Source: Acidaminobacter sp.
GTDB lineage: Bacteria; Bacillota_A; Clostridia; Peptostreptococcales; Acidaminobacteraceae
Direction of reading: 5' to 3'
DNA: 64,000 nt
Assembly: GCA_009881125.1 (NCBI GenBank)
Contig: WXFH01000056.1
Coordinates: forward strand, 91,246 to 155,245
A program made the position numbers and the translations under genes. Each line of letters starts with the position of its first letter. The first letter of the stretch is position 1. Shown here in pieces: positions 1 to 7,507 of the stretch. The notes under the pieces are model-generated. The model saw only the letters and a program-made list of their open reading frames with translations. It was not told the DNA's origin and did not search any database.

Positions 1-625
1 GGAGGTCTTCTATGGTCAGATCGTCCACTGGCGTATCCGTGACAACCGGGATGGTGCGCTGGGTGATGTTGAGAGGTTTTGGGCTGCCGTCCTGAAGGTA
101 GAGCGATTCCTTTTCAAGGCCAGCGACGAAGCCCTTCATGACAATATCCGTGGTCCCAATTTCCGGCATGTACTGTTCCAAAGTGACGTCGATCAGATAG
201 TCTGTGGCTTCAGCTTTTCCAAACTGATATTGAACGCTGCTGGAGCCTTGATCCGCAAAGACGAGCAGGAGCGCGTAACTTTCGAAGTACGCATCTCCAT
301 AGTTCAGGGTCTGGCCTTCACGGGCGTTTTTAAAGCCGTAGGTTTCAATGGCTTTCTCCCACGCGGCAGTGTTGTCGATGAGAAGCCCAAACAACTGGCC
401 TTCTCCTTTTTCGCGGAGTGCGCTCTGGGCCTCGGCAAGACCTTCGTGATAGTCACCTATAATTGGAAAGGCAAAAGGCGGCGTTGTGTAGGATTGGTCC
501 TCGACCGGAGGCGTCGTCACCGGCGGCTGCTCGGGCGCTGGCTCCGGTTGTGCGGGCGGGGTTGCGCAGGCGACGAGGGCGAATACAAGGATCAGCATAA
601 TGCTGAGAATTGATAGTTTTTTCAT
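1..625 (-). CDS. Lipoprotein of unknown function, C-terminus cut by window edge
   Basis: The frame stays open on the minus strand from an ATG at 625-623 to base 1, giving at least 208 residues; the C-terminus lies outside the window. It begins with a basic MKK, a hydrophobic stretch and a lipobox LVAC, so it should be a signal-peptidase-II lipoprotein anchored outside the membrane. A Pro/Glu/Thr-rich linker follows (about residues 21-50), similar in composition to the linkers of the substrate-binding lipoproteins elsewhere in this window. The rest is an acidic globular domain that I do not recognise. A GGAG-type ribosome site lies just upstream of the ATG. Lipoprotein nature is well supported; function is unknown. 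Confidence 0.8.
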   Translation of the reverse strand, partial: MKKLSILSIMLILVFALVACATPPAQPEPAPEQPPVTTPPVEDQSYTTPPFAFPIIGDYHEGLAEAQSALREKGEGQLFGLLIDNTAAWEKAIETYGFKNAREGQTLNYGDAYFESYALLLVFADQGSSSVQYQFGKAEATDYLIDVTLEQYMPEIGTTDIVMKGFVAGLEKESLYLQDGSPKPLNITQRTIPVVTDTPVDDLTIEDL

Positions 626-919
626 CAGTGAGGTCTCCTTTCAGATCTGGTGCGAGCCTGGTTTGTGGCTGTTAGAATGCTTCTGGCCGCAGTTGTTTCG
701 GTTTATAATAGCTGGAATATAAACTTAGACGTCAGAAGTCTGAAAAAGTTTCACCGGATGAAAATTTTGAAAGGACGTGATGAAGTGTCCTCAATGGTGT
801 AAATTTACACTAAGCTCTGGCACTGGATCAACTTGAGTGTCAGTCACTCAAGTTGAAATGGTGCCAGACACTCAACTTAAAACAGTGACTGTCACCCCGA
901 AAAGCGACCTCAAACCCCG
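626..919. other. Intergenic region with palindromes, upstream of the lipoprotein gene
   Basis: This 294-base gap lies between the 3' end of the GyrI-like gene and the 5' end of the lipoprotein gene, both on the minus strand. It holds a perfect 14-bp palindrome GTGTAAATTTACAC (797-810), which could be an operator for the lipoprotein gene, and a three-unit array of the 24-bp-period palindromic repeat (837-895). No convincing ORF was seen. Confidence 0.6.
837..895. repeat. Three-unit palindromic repeat array, 24-bp period
   Basis: Three 11-bp palindrome-like cores start at 837 (GTGTCAGTCAC), 861 (GTGCCAGACAC) and 885 (GTGACTGTCAC), exactly 24 bp apart. The first core is flanked by complementary arms (CAACTTGAGTG at 829-839 and its reverse complement at 845-855), so each unit can form a hairpin. 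The same core family recurs at 4746, 19002, 32168, 36360, 57696, 60241 and 63106. Confidence 0.85.
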
Positions 920-1585
920 TCATTTCTTCGCCACTCTAAACCTCAAAACAGTCTTCAACTTTGCAGTCTCGGTCTTTCGCGGGTCGGACAGATAGATTTC
1001 ACGGTGCGTCTTGGAGGCCCGAACCCAGCCCTGCTCAGCGCAGTAGGCCTCCATGGCGGCGAAACTCGCGGGTTCATCGGCATAACTTCCGAGGTGCATC
1101 ATCTGGCAGCAGGCGCCTTCCGTCAGAGTCGTCAGCGTCACGCGCGACAGCGGCAGCCCCGGCTTCTTCTTTCCTGCTTCAGCCAGAAAACGCTCAAACA
1201 AAGACGGCGTCAGAAAGTCCGGCTGCCGGATCATCAAGGTGTATTTGAAATTATCTTTATCCAGCGTCGCTTTAGTATAATCGATCAGGTCCCAGACGCC
1301 CTCCAGGGGGTAGACGGTGTACTCATAGTAACCGTCCGGAACCGCAGCGCTCTTGTAAGACATCTTGACCGCATAGCTGAGAGCATAAAGCGCCTCAACC
1401 GCCTCGGAAAACGCCGGGGCGTCCGGGCTGCCGGAGCCTTCTATGGTCAGGAACAGCAGCTCCGGCACCTCAACCAGCTCCGGTTTTTCCTTTGGCAGGT
1501 AGAGCCATTTGAAATCCTTTTTGTAGTCCACTTTCCTTGGCGCCTCTGTCGCGGTGCTGGCAGTGCTGGCGGTGGTGACTGACAT
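920..1585 (-). CDS. GyrI-like small-molecule-binding domain protein
   Basis: A 221-residue cytosolic protein resembling the stand-alone GyrI-like (AraC effector-binding/SOUL-like) family: an N-terminal YKKDFKWLYLPKEKPELVEVP segment, a central FLTIEGSGSPDAPAFSEAV stretch and a YTVYPLEGVW segment, all typical of this family. Such proteins bind small molecules and act as sensors or, in some members, hydrolases. No DNA-binding domain is present. An in-frame GTG/ATG-like extension exists upstream to 1627, but the ATG at 1585 is preceded by GAAAGGGG and gives the N-terminus expected after a short Thr/Ala-rich leader. It appears monocistronic. Family assignment is fairly sure; the ligand is unknown. 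Confidence 0.8.
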   Translation of the reverse strand: MSVTTASTASTATEAPRKVDYKKDFKWLYLPKEKPELVEVPELLFLTIEGSGSPDAPAFSEAVEALYALSYAVKMSYKSAAVPDGYYEYTVYPLEGVWDLIDYTKATLDKDNFKYTLMIRQPDFLTPSLFERFLAEAGKKKPGLPLSRVTLTTLTEGACCQMMHLGSYADEPASFAAMEAYCAEQGWVRASKTHREIYLSDPRKTETAKLKTVLRFRVAKK

Positions 1586-1827
1586 TTCATAAAACCCCTT
1601 TCGAAGTGTAGGATTCAGTCGGATCAACGACTATCGGCGGATTGTTCTTGTTTTCACAATTTTTGCGGGGTAAAATGGAACTATAGTTATCCTTAGAAAT
1701 TCGACGAGCTACACAAGTGAAAATCCAAGGCCCAATTCGGCCGTAAAATTCGAACGAGCTTTCAATGCCCGCAGCGCTGCGCGAGTCCGCGCTGCTCACC
1801 CCCAACGTTCAAGGAGGCCACTGACCC

Positions 1828-2730
1828 ATGCCAAAGGAACCGTACCACCTGAGCGCTGATCAGGCGCAAACCCTCTCTGAGCTCGAAGCCCTTGCCTATG
1901 AACGGCTGGCGAGTCGCGGACTCGGTGGCCTGGATCTTCCAGGGGCTTACCTGGAGGCTGCCCGGCGGCTCCTGGACGCAAAAAGCATCCTGATTCTGAC
2001 CGGGTTTCCCATCCGGGGCGCGGCACTCGGCGAGACGGACGGACCTCCAGGTGCACTGGCCCTGGGCAATGCCCTTGAGCGTCTCGGCATCCAAGTGGCC
2101 TACGCCACTGACGACACCTCTGCGCCCCTCCTGGCACTCGGCGGCCCCAAACTCAGCCTGCGCGCCGCCATTTATCCGTTCCTGCCAGAAGTTGACGAGA
2201 CGACCCTTGAGCGCCTGTACACCGACTTTGATCCGGATTTGGTCTTTGCCATCGAGCGCCCAGGGAAAGCTGCCGATGGTCTCTGCCACTCCATGCGCGG
2301 CGAAGTGATCTCCGACCTGACCCCATCCCTCGACCTGTTCTTTGAGCTGGCGGTCCGGGACCACAAGTCAACCCTGGCCATAGGCGACGGCGGCAACGAG
2401 ATTGGCATGGGCCGGCTCTACGAGGCCGTCGTGAAGCAAGTGCCGAGAGGTGAAACGATTGCCGCGGTCACAGCGGCAGACATCCTGATGCCGGCGGCCG
2501 TCTCCAACTGGGGGGCCTACGTTTTAGCGGGGACCCTGTCCCTCCTCTGCGGCCGCGACCTGCTGATTTCCGCTGAAACCGCCTCCGACCTCCTCCACAC
2601 CATGGTCGATATGGGTGCTGTCGATGGCGCCACCAAACGCCAGGAAGCCACCGTCGACGGCTACAGCTTTGAGGAAAATCAGGCGGTGATCAAAGCGGTG
2701 CACGATCTGCTGGTGCCGTGGGTTCAATGA
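1828..2730 (+). CDS. DUF4392 protein, D-glutamate cyclase C-terminal-like
   Basis: A 300-residue protein whose layout matches DUF4392, the C-terminal domain of mammalian D-glutamate cyclase. It has an early strand ILILTGFPI followed by a glycine-rich segment (about residues 53-72), a conserved SMRG segment near residue 152 and the signature GDGGNEIGMG near residue 188. In mammals the enzyme converts D-glutamate to 5-oxo-D-proline; whether the isolated bacterial domain does so is not established. AAGGAGG lies upstream of the ATG. The gene stands alone, followed by a weak terminator-like hairpin (2766-2800). High confidence in the family, low in the reaction. Confidence 0.8.
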   Translation: MPKEPYHLSADQAQTLSELEALAYERLASRGLGGLDLPGAYLEAARRLLDAKSILILTGFPIRGAALGETDGPPGALALGNALERLGIQVAYATDDTSAPLLALGGPKLSLRAAIYPFLPEVDETTLERLYTDFDPDLVFAIERPGKAADGLCHSMRGEVISDLTPSLDLFFELAVRDHKSTLAIGDGGNEIGMGRLYEAVVKQVPRGETIAAVTAADILMPAAVSNWGAYVLAGTLSLLCGRDLLISAETASDLLHTMVDMGAVDGATKRQEATVDGYSFEENQAVIKAVHDLLVPWVQ

Positions 2731-2807
2731 CGAGTAAGAAGGTCTCTGACACCGGCTTCCATCTCAGCGGCTTACGCCTATTGCCCCATCCGCTTTTTTT
2801 GTGGACT

Positions 2808-2819
2808 GTGACCATCGGC
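2808..2819 (-). repeat. Dispersed element GTGACCATCGGC (followed by TAAA)
   Basis: A copy of the 12-bp element GTGACCATCGGC, followed by TAAAGC, between the DUF4392 gene and the FNR-like site. It is identical in its core to copies at 23282 and 61392 and is the reverse complement of copies at 34280, 37755 and 61358. Confidence 0.7.
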
Positions 2820-2852
2820 TAAAGCTGTTCTTATCATTTTTACCCTCAATAT

Positions 2853-2866
2853 TTGATTTGGATCAC
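2853..2866 (+). promoter_or_regulatory. FNR/CRP-type binding site upstream of DUF1858-DUF438 operon
   Basis: TTGAT-TTGG-ATCAC matches the FNR consensus TTGAT-N4-ATCAA with one mismatch. It lies 59 bases upstream of the DUF1858 start codon. The position and the redox character of the two downstream genes fit control by an oxygen- or NO-responsive CRP/FNR-family regulator. No experimental support; the regulator is not in this window. Confidence 0.55.
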
Positions 2867-2924
2867 AACATTTTCTGCGGGAATTCGCTAAGATGGAGTC
2901 AGAAAATCGTTACGGAGGGTACAA

Positions 2925-3155
2925 ATGGGTATATTAGATTTGAATAAAACGGTTTATAGTTTGTGCGAGGAATATCCGCAGCTGGTGGGCATCCTGCAGG
3001 GCCTCGGCTTTGAGAGCATAGGCAATCCCATCATGATGAAAACCGCAGCGCGTGTCATGACCATCCCCAAGGCCGCTCAAATGAAGGGCCTGCCGATGGT
3101 CACCATCATCACCGCCTTGCAGGAAGCGGGGTTTGTCGTTGAAGGAGGAGAATGA
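2925..3155 (+). CDS. DUF1858 domain protein
   Basis: A 76-residue protein made of a single DUF1858 domain (MGILDLNKTVYSLCEEYPQL start, conserved helix-turn pattern). Unlike many members it lacks the CxxC pair and keeps only one Cys near residue 14. In Clostridia this domain is commonly encoded directly before, or fused to, DUF438 proteins. GGAGG lies upstream of the ATG. The stop codon overlaps the next start as ATGA (3152-3155), so translation is coupled to the DUF438 gene. The dispersed element GCCGATGGTCAC occurs in frame at 3092-3103. Family sure, function unknown. Confidence 0.88.
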   Translation: MGILDLNKTVYSLCEEYPQLVGILQGLGFESIGNPIMMKTAARVMTIPKAAQMKGLPMVTIITALQEAGFVVEGGE

Positions 3156-4447
3156 CTTTGAGTGAGTACATTGACAACCGAAGCAGTGCCAATAGTGACA
3201 GCGCCAAAAGCAACCGCGCGGAGCGGCAGAAGGTCCTGAAGGACATCATCCTGCAGCTTCACGAGGGCAAGGATCCGGCAGACGTCAAGAATGAATTCGC
3301 CAAGTTGATCGACGGCGTGTCGGCCAGCGAGATCTCTGAGATGGAGTCTGGTCTCGTCGCAGAGGGCATGGCCATTGAGGAAATCCAGAAGCTGTGCGAC
3401 GTCCACGCAGAAATTTTCCGAGGCGCGGTCACCCAGATTCATACGACCTCCAAGGAAGAGGAAAAGCCCGGGCATCCGGTTCGAGTGCTTCGTGAGGAGA
3501 ACTTCGCCATTGAGAGTCTGCTGAAGAATACGCTGATGCCAAAGGTCGCGGCGCTGACGGATGCGACTGTGGCGGAGAAACGTTATGAGATGCTTGAGGA
3601 TGTCAATCTGCTCCTGGATATTGACAAGCACTACAGCCGCAAAGAGAATATTTTCTTCCCTTACATGGAAAAGTACGGCATATCAGCGCCGCCAAAGGTC
3701 ATGTGGGGCGTGGATGATGAGATTCGGGCTATGATCAAAGGGTTAAAGGCTTTGCTGTCTGGTCCGGATGCGACGGCGGTAGAGCTTCAGGAAGCCGCTG
3801 AAGCCATGAACGCGAAGATTCTCGATATGATCTTTAAAGAAGATTCCATTCTGATCCCTATGCTGCTGGAAACCCTGACTGAGGACGAGTGGGTTGAGAT
3901 CGCCCTGGACAGCGACGAGATTGGCTACTGTATCGTCAGTCCGGAGGCTAAGTGGAAGCCATCCAGAATGGTGCCTTTTGGCGCGCCTGGAGAAGAGGCG
4001 GCCGCGGAGGCCTCAGCGGCTGCCGATGGTATGGTTCGAATGGAAACGGGCATTCTCAGCGTGGATGAGCTGACCAGGTTGTTGAATACATTGCCAATCG
4101 ACATGACGTTTATTGATAAAGACGACACAGTGAAATACTTCTCCCAATCCGCTGAGCGGATCTTCCCGCGCACGAAGTCCGTCATTGGCCGCTCCGTCCA
4201 GAACTGCCATCCGCCTTCAAGCGTTCATGTGGTGGAAACCATTTTGGAAGCCTTTAAGGCTGGCCGCAAGGACCACGAGCACTTCTGGATTCAGATGGGC
4301 GACGCCATGATTTACATCCGCTATTTTGCGGTGCGGGATGATCAAGGCGCGTACCTGGGGACACTGGAAGTCACGCAGAACATTGCCCCAATCAAGGCTA
4401 TTGAGGGGCAGAAGCGTTTGCTGTCGGAAGACTTTAGCGAAGGCTAA
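3152..4447 (+). CDS. DUF438 / hemerythrin-like / PAS domain sensor protein
   Basis: A 431-residue cytosolic protein with three parts: an N-terminal DUF438 helical domain (about residues 25-95), a hemerythrin-like HHE helical bundle (about 105-250, with HPVRVLREEN, DKHYSRKENIFFPYME and FKEDSILIPMLLE carrying the usual His/Glu positions) and a C-terminal PAS domain (about 300-420, FIDKDDTVKYFSQSAERIFPR). Family knowledge suggests sensing of oxygen, NO or redox state through a diiron centre and PAS ligand. There is no HTH or kinase domain, so its output partner is unclear. Translationally coupled to the DUF1858 gene and probably co-regulated from the FNR-like site at 2853. Confidence 0.9.
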   Translation: MTLSEYIDNRSSANSDSAKSNRAERQKVLKDIILQLHEGKDPADVKNEFAKLIDGVSASEISEMESGLVAEGMAIEEIQKLCDVHAEIFRGAVTQIHTTSKEEEKPGHPVRVLREENFAIESLLKNTLMPKVAALTDATVAEKRYEMLEDVNLLLDIDKHYSRKENIFFPYMEKYGISAPPKVMWGVDDEIRAMIKGLKALLSGPDATAVELQEAAEAMNAKILDMIFKEDSILIPMLLETLTEDEWVEIALDSDEIGYCIVSPEAKWKPSRMVPFGAPGEEAAAEASAAADGMVRMETGILSVDELTRLLNTLPIDMTFIDKDDTVKYFSQSAERIFPRTKSVIGRSVQNCHPPSSVHVVETILEAFKAGRKDHEHFWIQMGDAMIYIRYFAVRDDQGAYLGTLEVTQNIAPIKAIEGQKRLLSEDFSEG

Positions 4448-4679
4448 CAGACGTGCATAAACTGGAGAAGAATTGCCTAAGTGTGAGCTTGCTCACACAG
4501 AGGTGATTCTTTTTCAGTTTATATAGGGCGCAGCCCGGTACCGAAGCGCAGCCCCAAATCACGCGCAGCGTGGTTTGGGGCGTAGCGAGGTGCACGTCTG
4601 TTAGTTTGAGGTGAACCTTGATCGACAGGACGCAGCCGTAAGAAGATTGCCAAACTAGTGAATGGATTCACACACCTCA
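4448..4679. other. Structured intergenic block with branched inverted repeats
   Basis: The block is bounded by 12-13-bp inverted repeats: AACAGACGTGCA just after the DUF438 stop codon and TGCACGTCTGTT at about 4592-4603. Inside are a first arm (ATAAACTGGAGAAGAA pairing with TTCTTTTTCAGTTTAT, capped by GTGTGAGC/GCTCACAC) and a second hairpin (GCCCCAAATCACG pairing with CGTGGTTTGGGGC, one G-T wobble). A further pair, TTTGAGGTG/CACCTCAAA, spans about 4607-4680. The nested dyads suggest a folded RNA or a mobile or recombination-site remnant. I see no ORF and recognise no named RNA family. Confidence 0.55.
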
Positions 4680-4714
4680 AAGCCGCTCGGTTAAAAGCCT
4701 TAGCGGCTTTTTTT
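4680..4714 (+). terminator. Intrinsic terminator
   Basis: Stem AAGCCGCT/AGCGGCTT with a 14-base loop followed by a run of seven T. It ends the transcript carrying DUF1858-DUF438 and the structured block. Confidence 0.85.
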
Positions 4715-4737
4715 CATTTGAAGCTCTGGTACACTAA

Positions 4738-4857
4738 TGAACTGAGTGTCAGACACCGAAACCAACTGAGTGTCAGACACCGAAACAAACTTGGTGTCAG
4801 ACACCGAAACAAACTGAGTGTCAGACACCGAAACAAACTTGGTGTCAGACACCGAAA
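4738..4857. repeat. Five-unit tandem palindromic array, 24-bp period
   Basis: Five identical 11-bp cores GTGTCAGACAC start at 4746, 4770, 4794, 4818 and 4842, exactly 24 bp apart, separated by 13-bp linkers of the type CGAAACAAACTTG or CGAAACCAACTGA. The linkers alternate between endings GA and TG. The array lies between the terminator at 4714 and the GNAT gene. It is not a CRISPR: the linkers are near-identical and too short. Confidence 0.95.
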
Positions 4858-4941
4858 TAATTTTTGTACCTGTCCCCAAAGAAAAAGGGTAACATAGAAT
4901 AATGTAAGCATAATATTCAAGCCAAACCTTCGAGGTGATCC

Positions 4942-5799
4942 ATGACAGATCCAACAGAATACAGCGCTGCATTCCTTGAAGCAGACGAAATCACCCGGCG
5001 CGGGTTATGGAGCGAGCTCCAGAGCTTTGCCATGGAGGACCCAGCAAGGCATTACTTTATATTGTTGGGGCTTCTAAACCCGGAAAAGACGTTTCAAAGT
5101 GTCATTACCCTGCGCGCCAGAGACGACAAACTGAAAGCAGCCTATTTCCAACGGTCTTCAGGCAACGCGCAGCTGATGATGTCCCCCGATCTGCTTAAAC
5201 CTGCCATTCAGCCGGAGAGCCTGCGGCCCTTTGCAGAAGCCATTCGGCGAATTGGCTTCAACCAGCTCATCGCTGCAGCGTCCTACTGCAAGCAGCTTGA
5301 GCCCTTTAACCTCTTCGTGAGCCATTTCATTGGCGCGGAAATCTCCGTCATGTCCCCTGGTATCGCAGCATCTGAAGCTCTTAATAAGGAGATCCATTAC
5401 GACCTCAACCCCCTAAAAGTTGAAGATCTGGACGAAATCATTGACCTTTACCAACGCTGCTTTCACTCCTTCACGCCCCGGCCCATCATGGAAGAAAAGC
5501 TCCTCGCCGCACGCGGCCATGGTGTCGTTGTCAGGGAAAACGGTCGGATCATAGGCTGTGCCCAAAGTGAATTTGAATCCCCTCATCAAGCCTTGATTGT
5601 GGGCGTGGCCACGGAGCCGGAAGCCAGAGGCAGAGGCATCGCTTCAGCCTGTGTCGCAGGGCTGATCAACAGCCTGGCAACGCCTGAAAGATCCTTCGCC
5701 CTCCAATATGACAATCCAAGCGCAGGCAGAATTTACAAGCGACTGGGCTTCGTCCCAGTGGACCATGTAGGTCACTATCATTTCAGAAGGGAGCAGTAA
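4942..5799 (+). CDS. GNAT family N-acetyltransferase
   Basis: A 285-residue cytosolic protein with a C-terminal GNAT fold (about residues 150-285). The acetyl-CoA pyrophosphate loop is visible as GVATEPEARGRGIASA, followed by the usual late strand and LQYDNPSAGRIYKRLGFVPV. The N-terminal ~140 residues form a helical extension I do not recognise. GAGGTGATCC precedes the ATG. Its stop codon is one base from the start of the deformylase-like gene, so the two form an operon. Acceptor substrate unknown; coupling to a deformylase homologue hints at N-terminal or small-peptide modification, which is only inference. Confidence 0.88.
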   Translation: MTDPTEYSAAFLEADEITRRGLWSELQSFAMEDPARHYFILLGLLNPEKTFQSVITLRARDDKLKAAYFQRSSGNAQLMMSPDLLKPAIQPESLRPFAEAIRRIGFNQLIAAASYCKQLEPFNLFVSHFIGAEISVMSPGIAASEALNKEIHYDLNPLKVEDLDEIIDLYQRCFHSFTPRPIMEEKLLAARGHGVVVRENGRIIGCAQSEFESPHQALIVGVATEPEARGRGIASACVAGLINSLATPERSFALQYDNPSAGRIYKRLGFVPVDHVGHYHFRREQ

Positions 5800-5800
5800 A

Positions 5801-6304
5801 ATGGCTATTCGAGAAATCCTGCTTCTGGGACACGACCACTTGAGAGCCGAGTGCGCGCCCCTGGAAGACACCCAAAAAGAGCTGGCAGCAAAAGTAGCAG
5901 AAGACCTGAGGGATACCCTCCTCAACTTCAGAAAAAATTTTGGCTTCGGTCGTGCCATTGCCGCGCCTCAAATTGACGCCTTAGTAAGAATTCTTTACAT
6001 GAACATAAGCGGCGAAGAAACCGTATTCGTCAATCCGGTTCTGGAGCCCGTCGACAAGGAGACCTTCTATGTCTGGGACGACTGCTTCAGCTTTCCGGGC
6101 CTCGAAGTCTGGCTGAAGCGTTACAAACACGTGCGCATCAAATACCTTGACCTGAACTGGCAAGAACAAGAGCTTTTAGCCGATGGTGACCTCGCCGAGC
6201 TCCTCCAGCACGAGTACGACCACCTGGACGGTATCCTCGCCGTTGACCACGCTCAAACCTCCAAAAGTCTCAGATTCAATAAAGACAAGATGGGAAAGGC
6301 TTAA
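5801..6304 (+). CDS. Divergent peptide deformylase family protein
   Basis: A 167-residue member of the peptide deformylase fold. All three family motifs are present but altered: motif 1 reads GFGRAIAAPQ (about 48-57), motif 2 reads DDCFS (93-97) instead of EGCLS, and motif 3 is QHEYDHLDG (136-144). The metal ligands Cys95, His137 and His141 and the catalytic Glu138 are kept. The motif 2 change and the GNAT neighbour suggest a paralogue of housekeeping Def, perhaps with a different formyl- or acyl-peptide substrate. It starts one base after the GNAT stop; a DlgD-like gene follows after 27 bases, probably in the same transcript. Confidence 0.85.
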   Translation: MAIREILLLGHDHLRAECAPLEDTQKELAAKVAEDLRDTLLNFRKNFGFGRAIAAPQIDALVRILYMNISGEETVFVNPVLEPVDKETFYVWDDCFSFPGLEVWLKRYKHVRIKYLDLNWQEQELLADGDLAELLQHEYDHLDGILAVDHAQTSKSLRFNKDKMGKA

Positions 6305-6331
6305 AGAACACAACCCCGAAAGGAGCCGAAA

Positions 6332-7336
6332 ATGCGCATTGCCTACTCAACCATGATCCAAACTTATACCGACATCCTCACGCGGCGAGGCGCCAACCCG
6401 GATGTCGCGGTCCTTACCGCCAAAATTATGGCAGACAACAGCCTGGACGGCGTTTACACCCATGGCGCTAACCGCTTCCCAAGATTGATCCAATATATTG
6501 ACGAAGGCTACATCGATGTCAACGCTAAGCCGGAATGCCTCCTCAGCGCCGGTGCCTTCGAGCGGTGGGACGGGCACCTCGGCATGGGCGTCCTGAACGC
6601 CAGAGCTGCCATGGACCGGGCTGTTGAGCTGGCCTCCGAACACAGCGTCGGCATCGTTGCACTGGGCAATACCAACCACTGGATGCGGGGCGGTGCCTAT
6701 GGCTGGCAGGCCGCGGACGCAGGCTGCGTGGGGATCTGCTGGACCAACACCCGACCCAACATGCCCGCCTGGGGCGGCATGGATAAAAAAATAGGCAATA
6801 ATCCCTTTGTCCTGGCCGTTCCTCGAAGCGATGGCCGCCATGTCGTCGTCGACATGGCTATGTCGCAGTTCTCCTATGGCAAGATAGAGGAAGCGCGACT
6901 CCAGGGAAAAAAGCTCCCTGTCGCAGGCGGCTATGATACAAACGGCAATATGACGGATGACCCCGTCGAAATAGAAAAGACCATGCGCGTTCTTCCCACA
7001 GGTTTTTGGAAGGGCTCCAGCATGTCGGTTGCACTGGATCTCATCGCCGCGCTGCTGTCCGCGGGACTCACCACCTCGGAAGTGGGCCGCCGCTATACGG
7101 AAGAGTATGGCTTGTCGCAGGTTTTCGTCGCCATCGGCCAAAATCAGTTTAACTCAGCGGAATTTTCAGACGGTCTGATTGAATCCGTGATTCAGGACCT
7201 CAAGGGCTCGGAGCCCGTGGCCGCCGACACCATCCTCCGCTATCCCGGCGAGCGCGACTACAAGGTGCGCCTGGAGCAGCTTGAAAACGGCATTGAAGTG
7301 GTGCCGGAGGTGTGGGAGAAGATTTTGGGGTTGTAG
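6332..7336 (+). CDS. Ldh_2-family dehydrogenase, 2,3-diketo-L-gulonate reductase-like (copy 1)
   Basis: A 334-residue NAD(P)H-dependent oxidoreductase of the malate/L-sulfolactate dehydrogenase family, closest in pattern to E. coli YiaK/DlgD: DGVYTHGANRFPR, GNTNHWMRGGAYGWQAA with the catalytic His, GICWTN, IGNNPF and LPTGFWKGSSMS. YiaK reduces 2,3-diketo-L-gulonate to 3-dehydro-L-gulonate. It aligns over its full length with the gene at 10246, but has the GC-rich codon use of the upstream genes and sits behind a GNAT and a deformylase-like gene rather than in the sugar-acid island. AAAGGAG precedes the ATG. Substrate may differ from copy 2. Confidence 0.85.
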   Translation: MRIAYSTMIQTYTDILTRRGANPDVAVLTAKIMADNSLDGVYTHGANRFPRLIQYIDEGYIDVNAKPECLLSAGAFERWDGHLGMGVLNARAAMDRAVELASEHSVGIVALGNTNHWMRGGAYGWQAADAGCVGICWTNTRPNMPAWGGMDKKIGNNPFVLAVPRSDGRHVVVDMAMSQFSYGKIEEARLQGKKLPVAGGYDTNGNMTDDPVEIEKTMRVLPTGFWKGSSMSVALDLIAALLSAGLTTSEVGRRYTEEYGLSQVFVAIGQNQFNSAEFSDGLIESVIQDLKGSEPVAADTILRYPGERDYKVRLEQLENGIEVVPEVWEKILGL

Positions 7337-7390
7337 AAATGAATGAAATGAAATGAAAAATGTTGTCATACATCCAGTTTCTTTAAGGAC

Positions 7391-7432
7391 AAAAAGAGCC
7401 GATTAATAAACAAATCAGCTCTTTTCTTTTTT
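7391..7432 (+). terminator. Intrinsic terminator after DlgD copy 1
   Basis: AAAAGAGC pairs with GCTCTTTT, with an inner GATT/AATC pairing, followed by a T-rich run. It separates the GC-rich upstream operon from the AT-richer sugar-acid island. Confidence 0.75.
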
Positions 7433-7462
7433 GATGAATTTTAGTACAATACTAGTATACAA
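7431..7462 (+). promoter_or_regulatory. Promoter and GntR/UxuR-like operator of the sugar-acid island
   Basis: TTGATG (7431-7436), 16-base spacer and TAGTAT (7453-7458) form a plausible sigma-A promoter. The -10 overlaps the palindromic TAGTATACAA (7453-7462), which fits TNGTATACNA, resembling the TTGGTATACCAA core of UxuR/ExuR operators. A matching site lies upstream of the GntR gene at 14301. Confidence 0.5.
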
Positions 7463-7507
7463 GTTGAAGATTGAACTTATCGATTGAACGACCATGGAGG
7501 AATTAGG

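Noticed and set aside
230..613. Plus-strand ORF opposite the first lipoprotein
   Set aside because: Its translation is low-complexity Arg/Gly-rich, and the minus strand encodes a clear lipoprotein with signal peptide.
4446..4604. Integron attC site
   Set aside because: The ends do not match the RYYYAAC/GTTRRRY core rules, and there is no integrase or cassette array in the window.
4738..4857. CRISPR-like array
   Set aside because: Unit period is only 24 bp, the linkers are near-identical rather than unique, and there is no cas gene.
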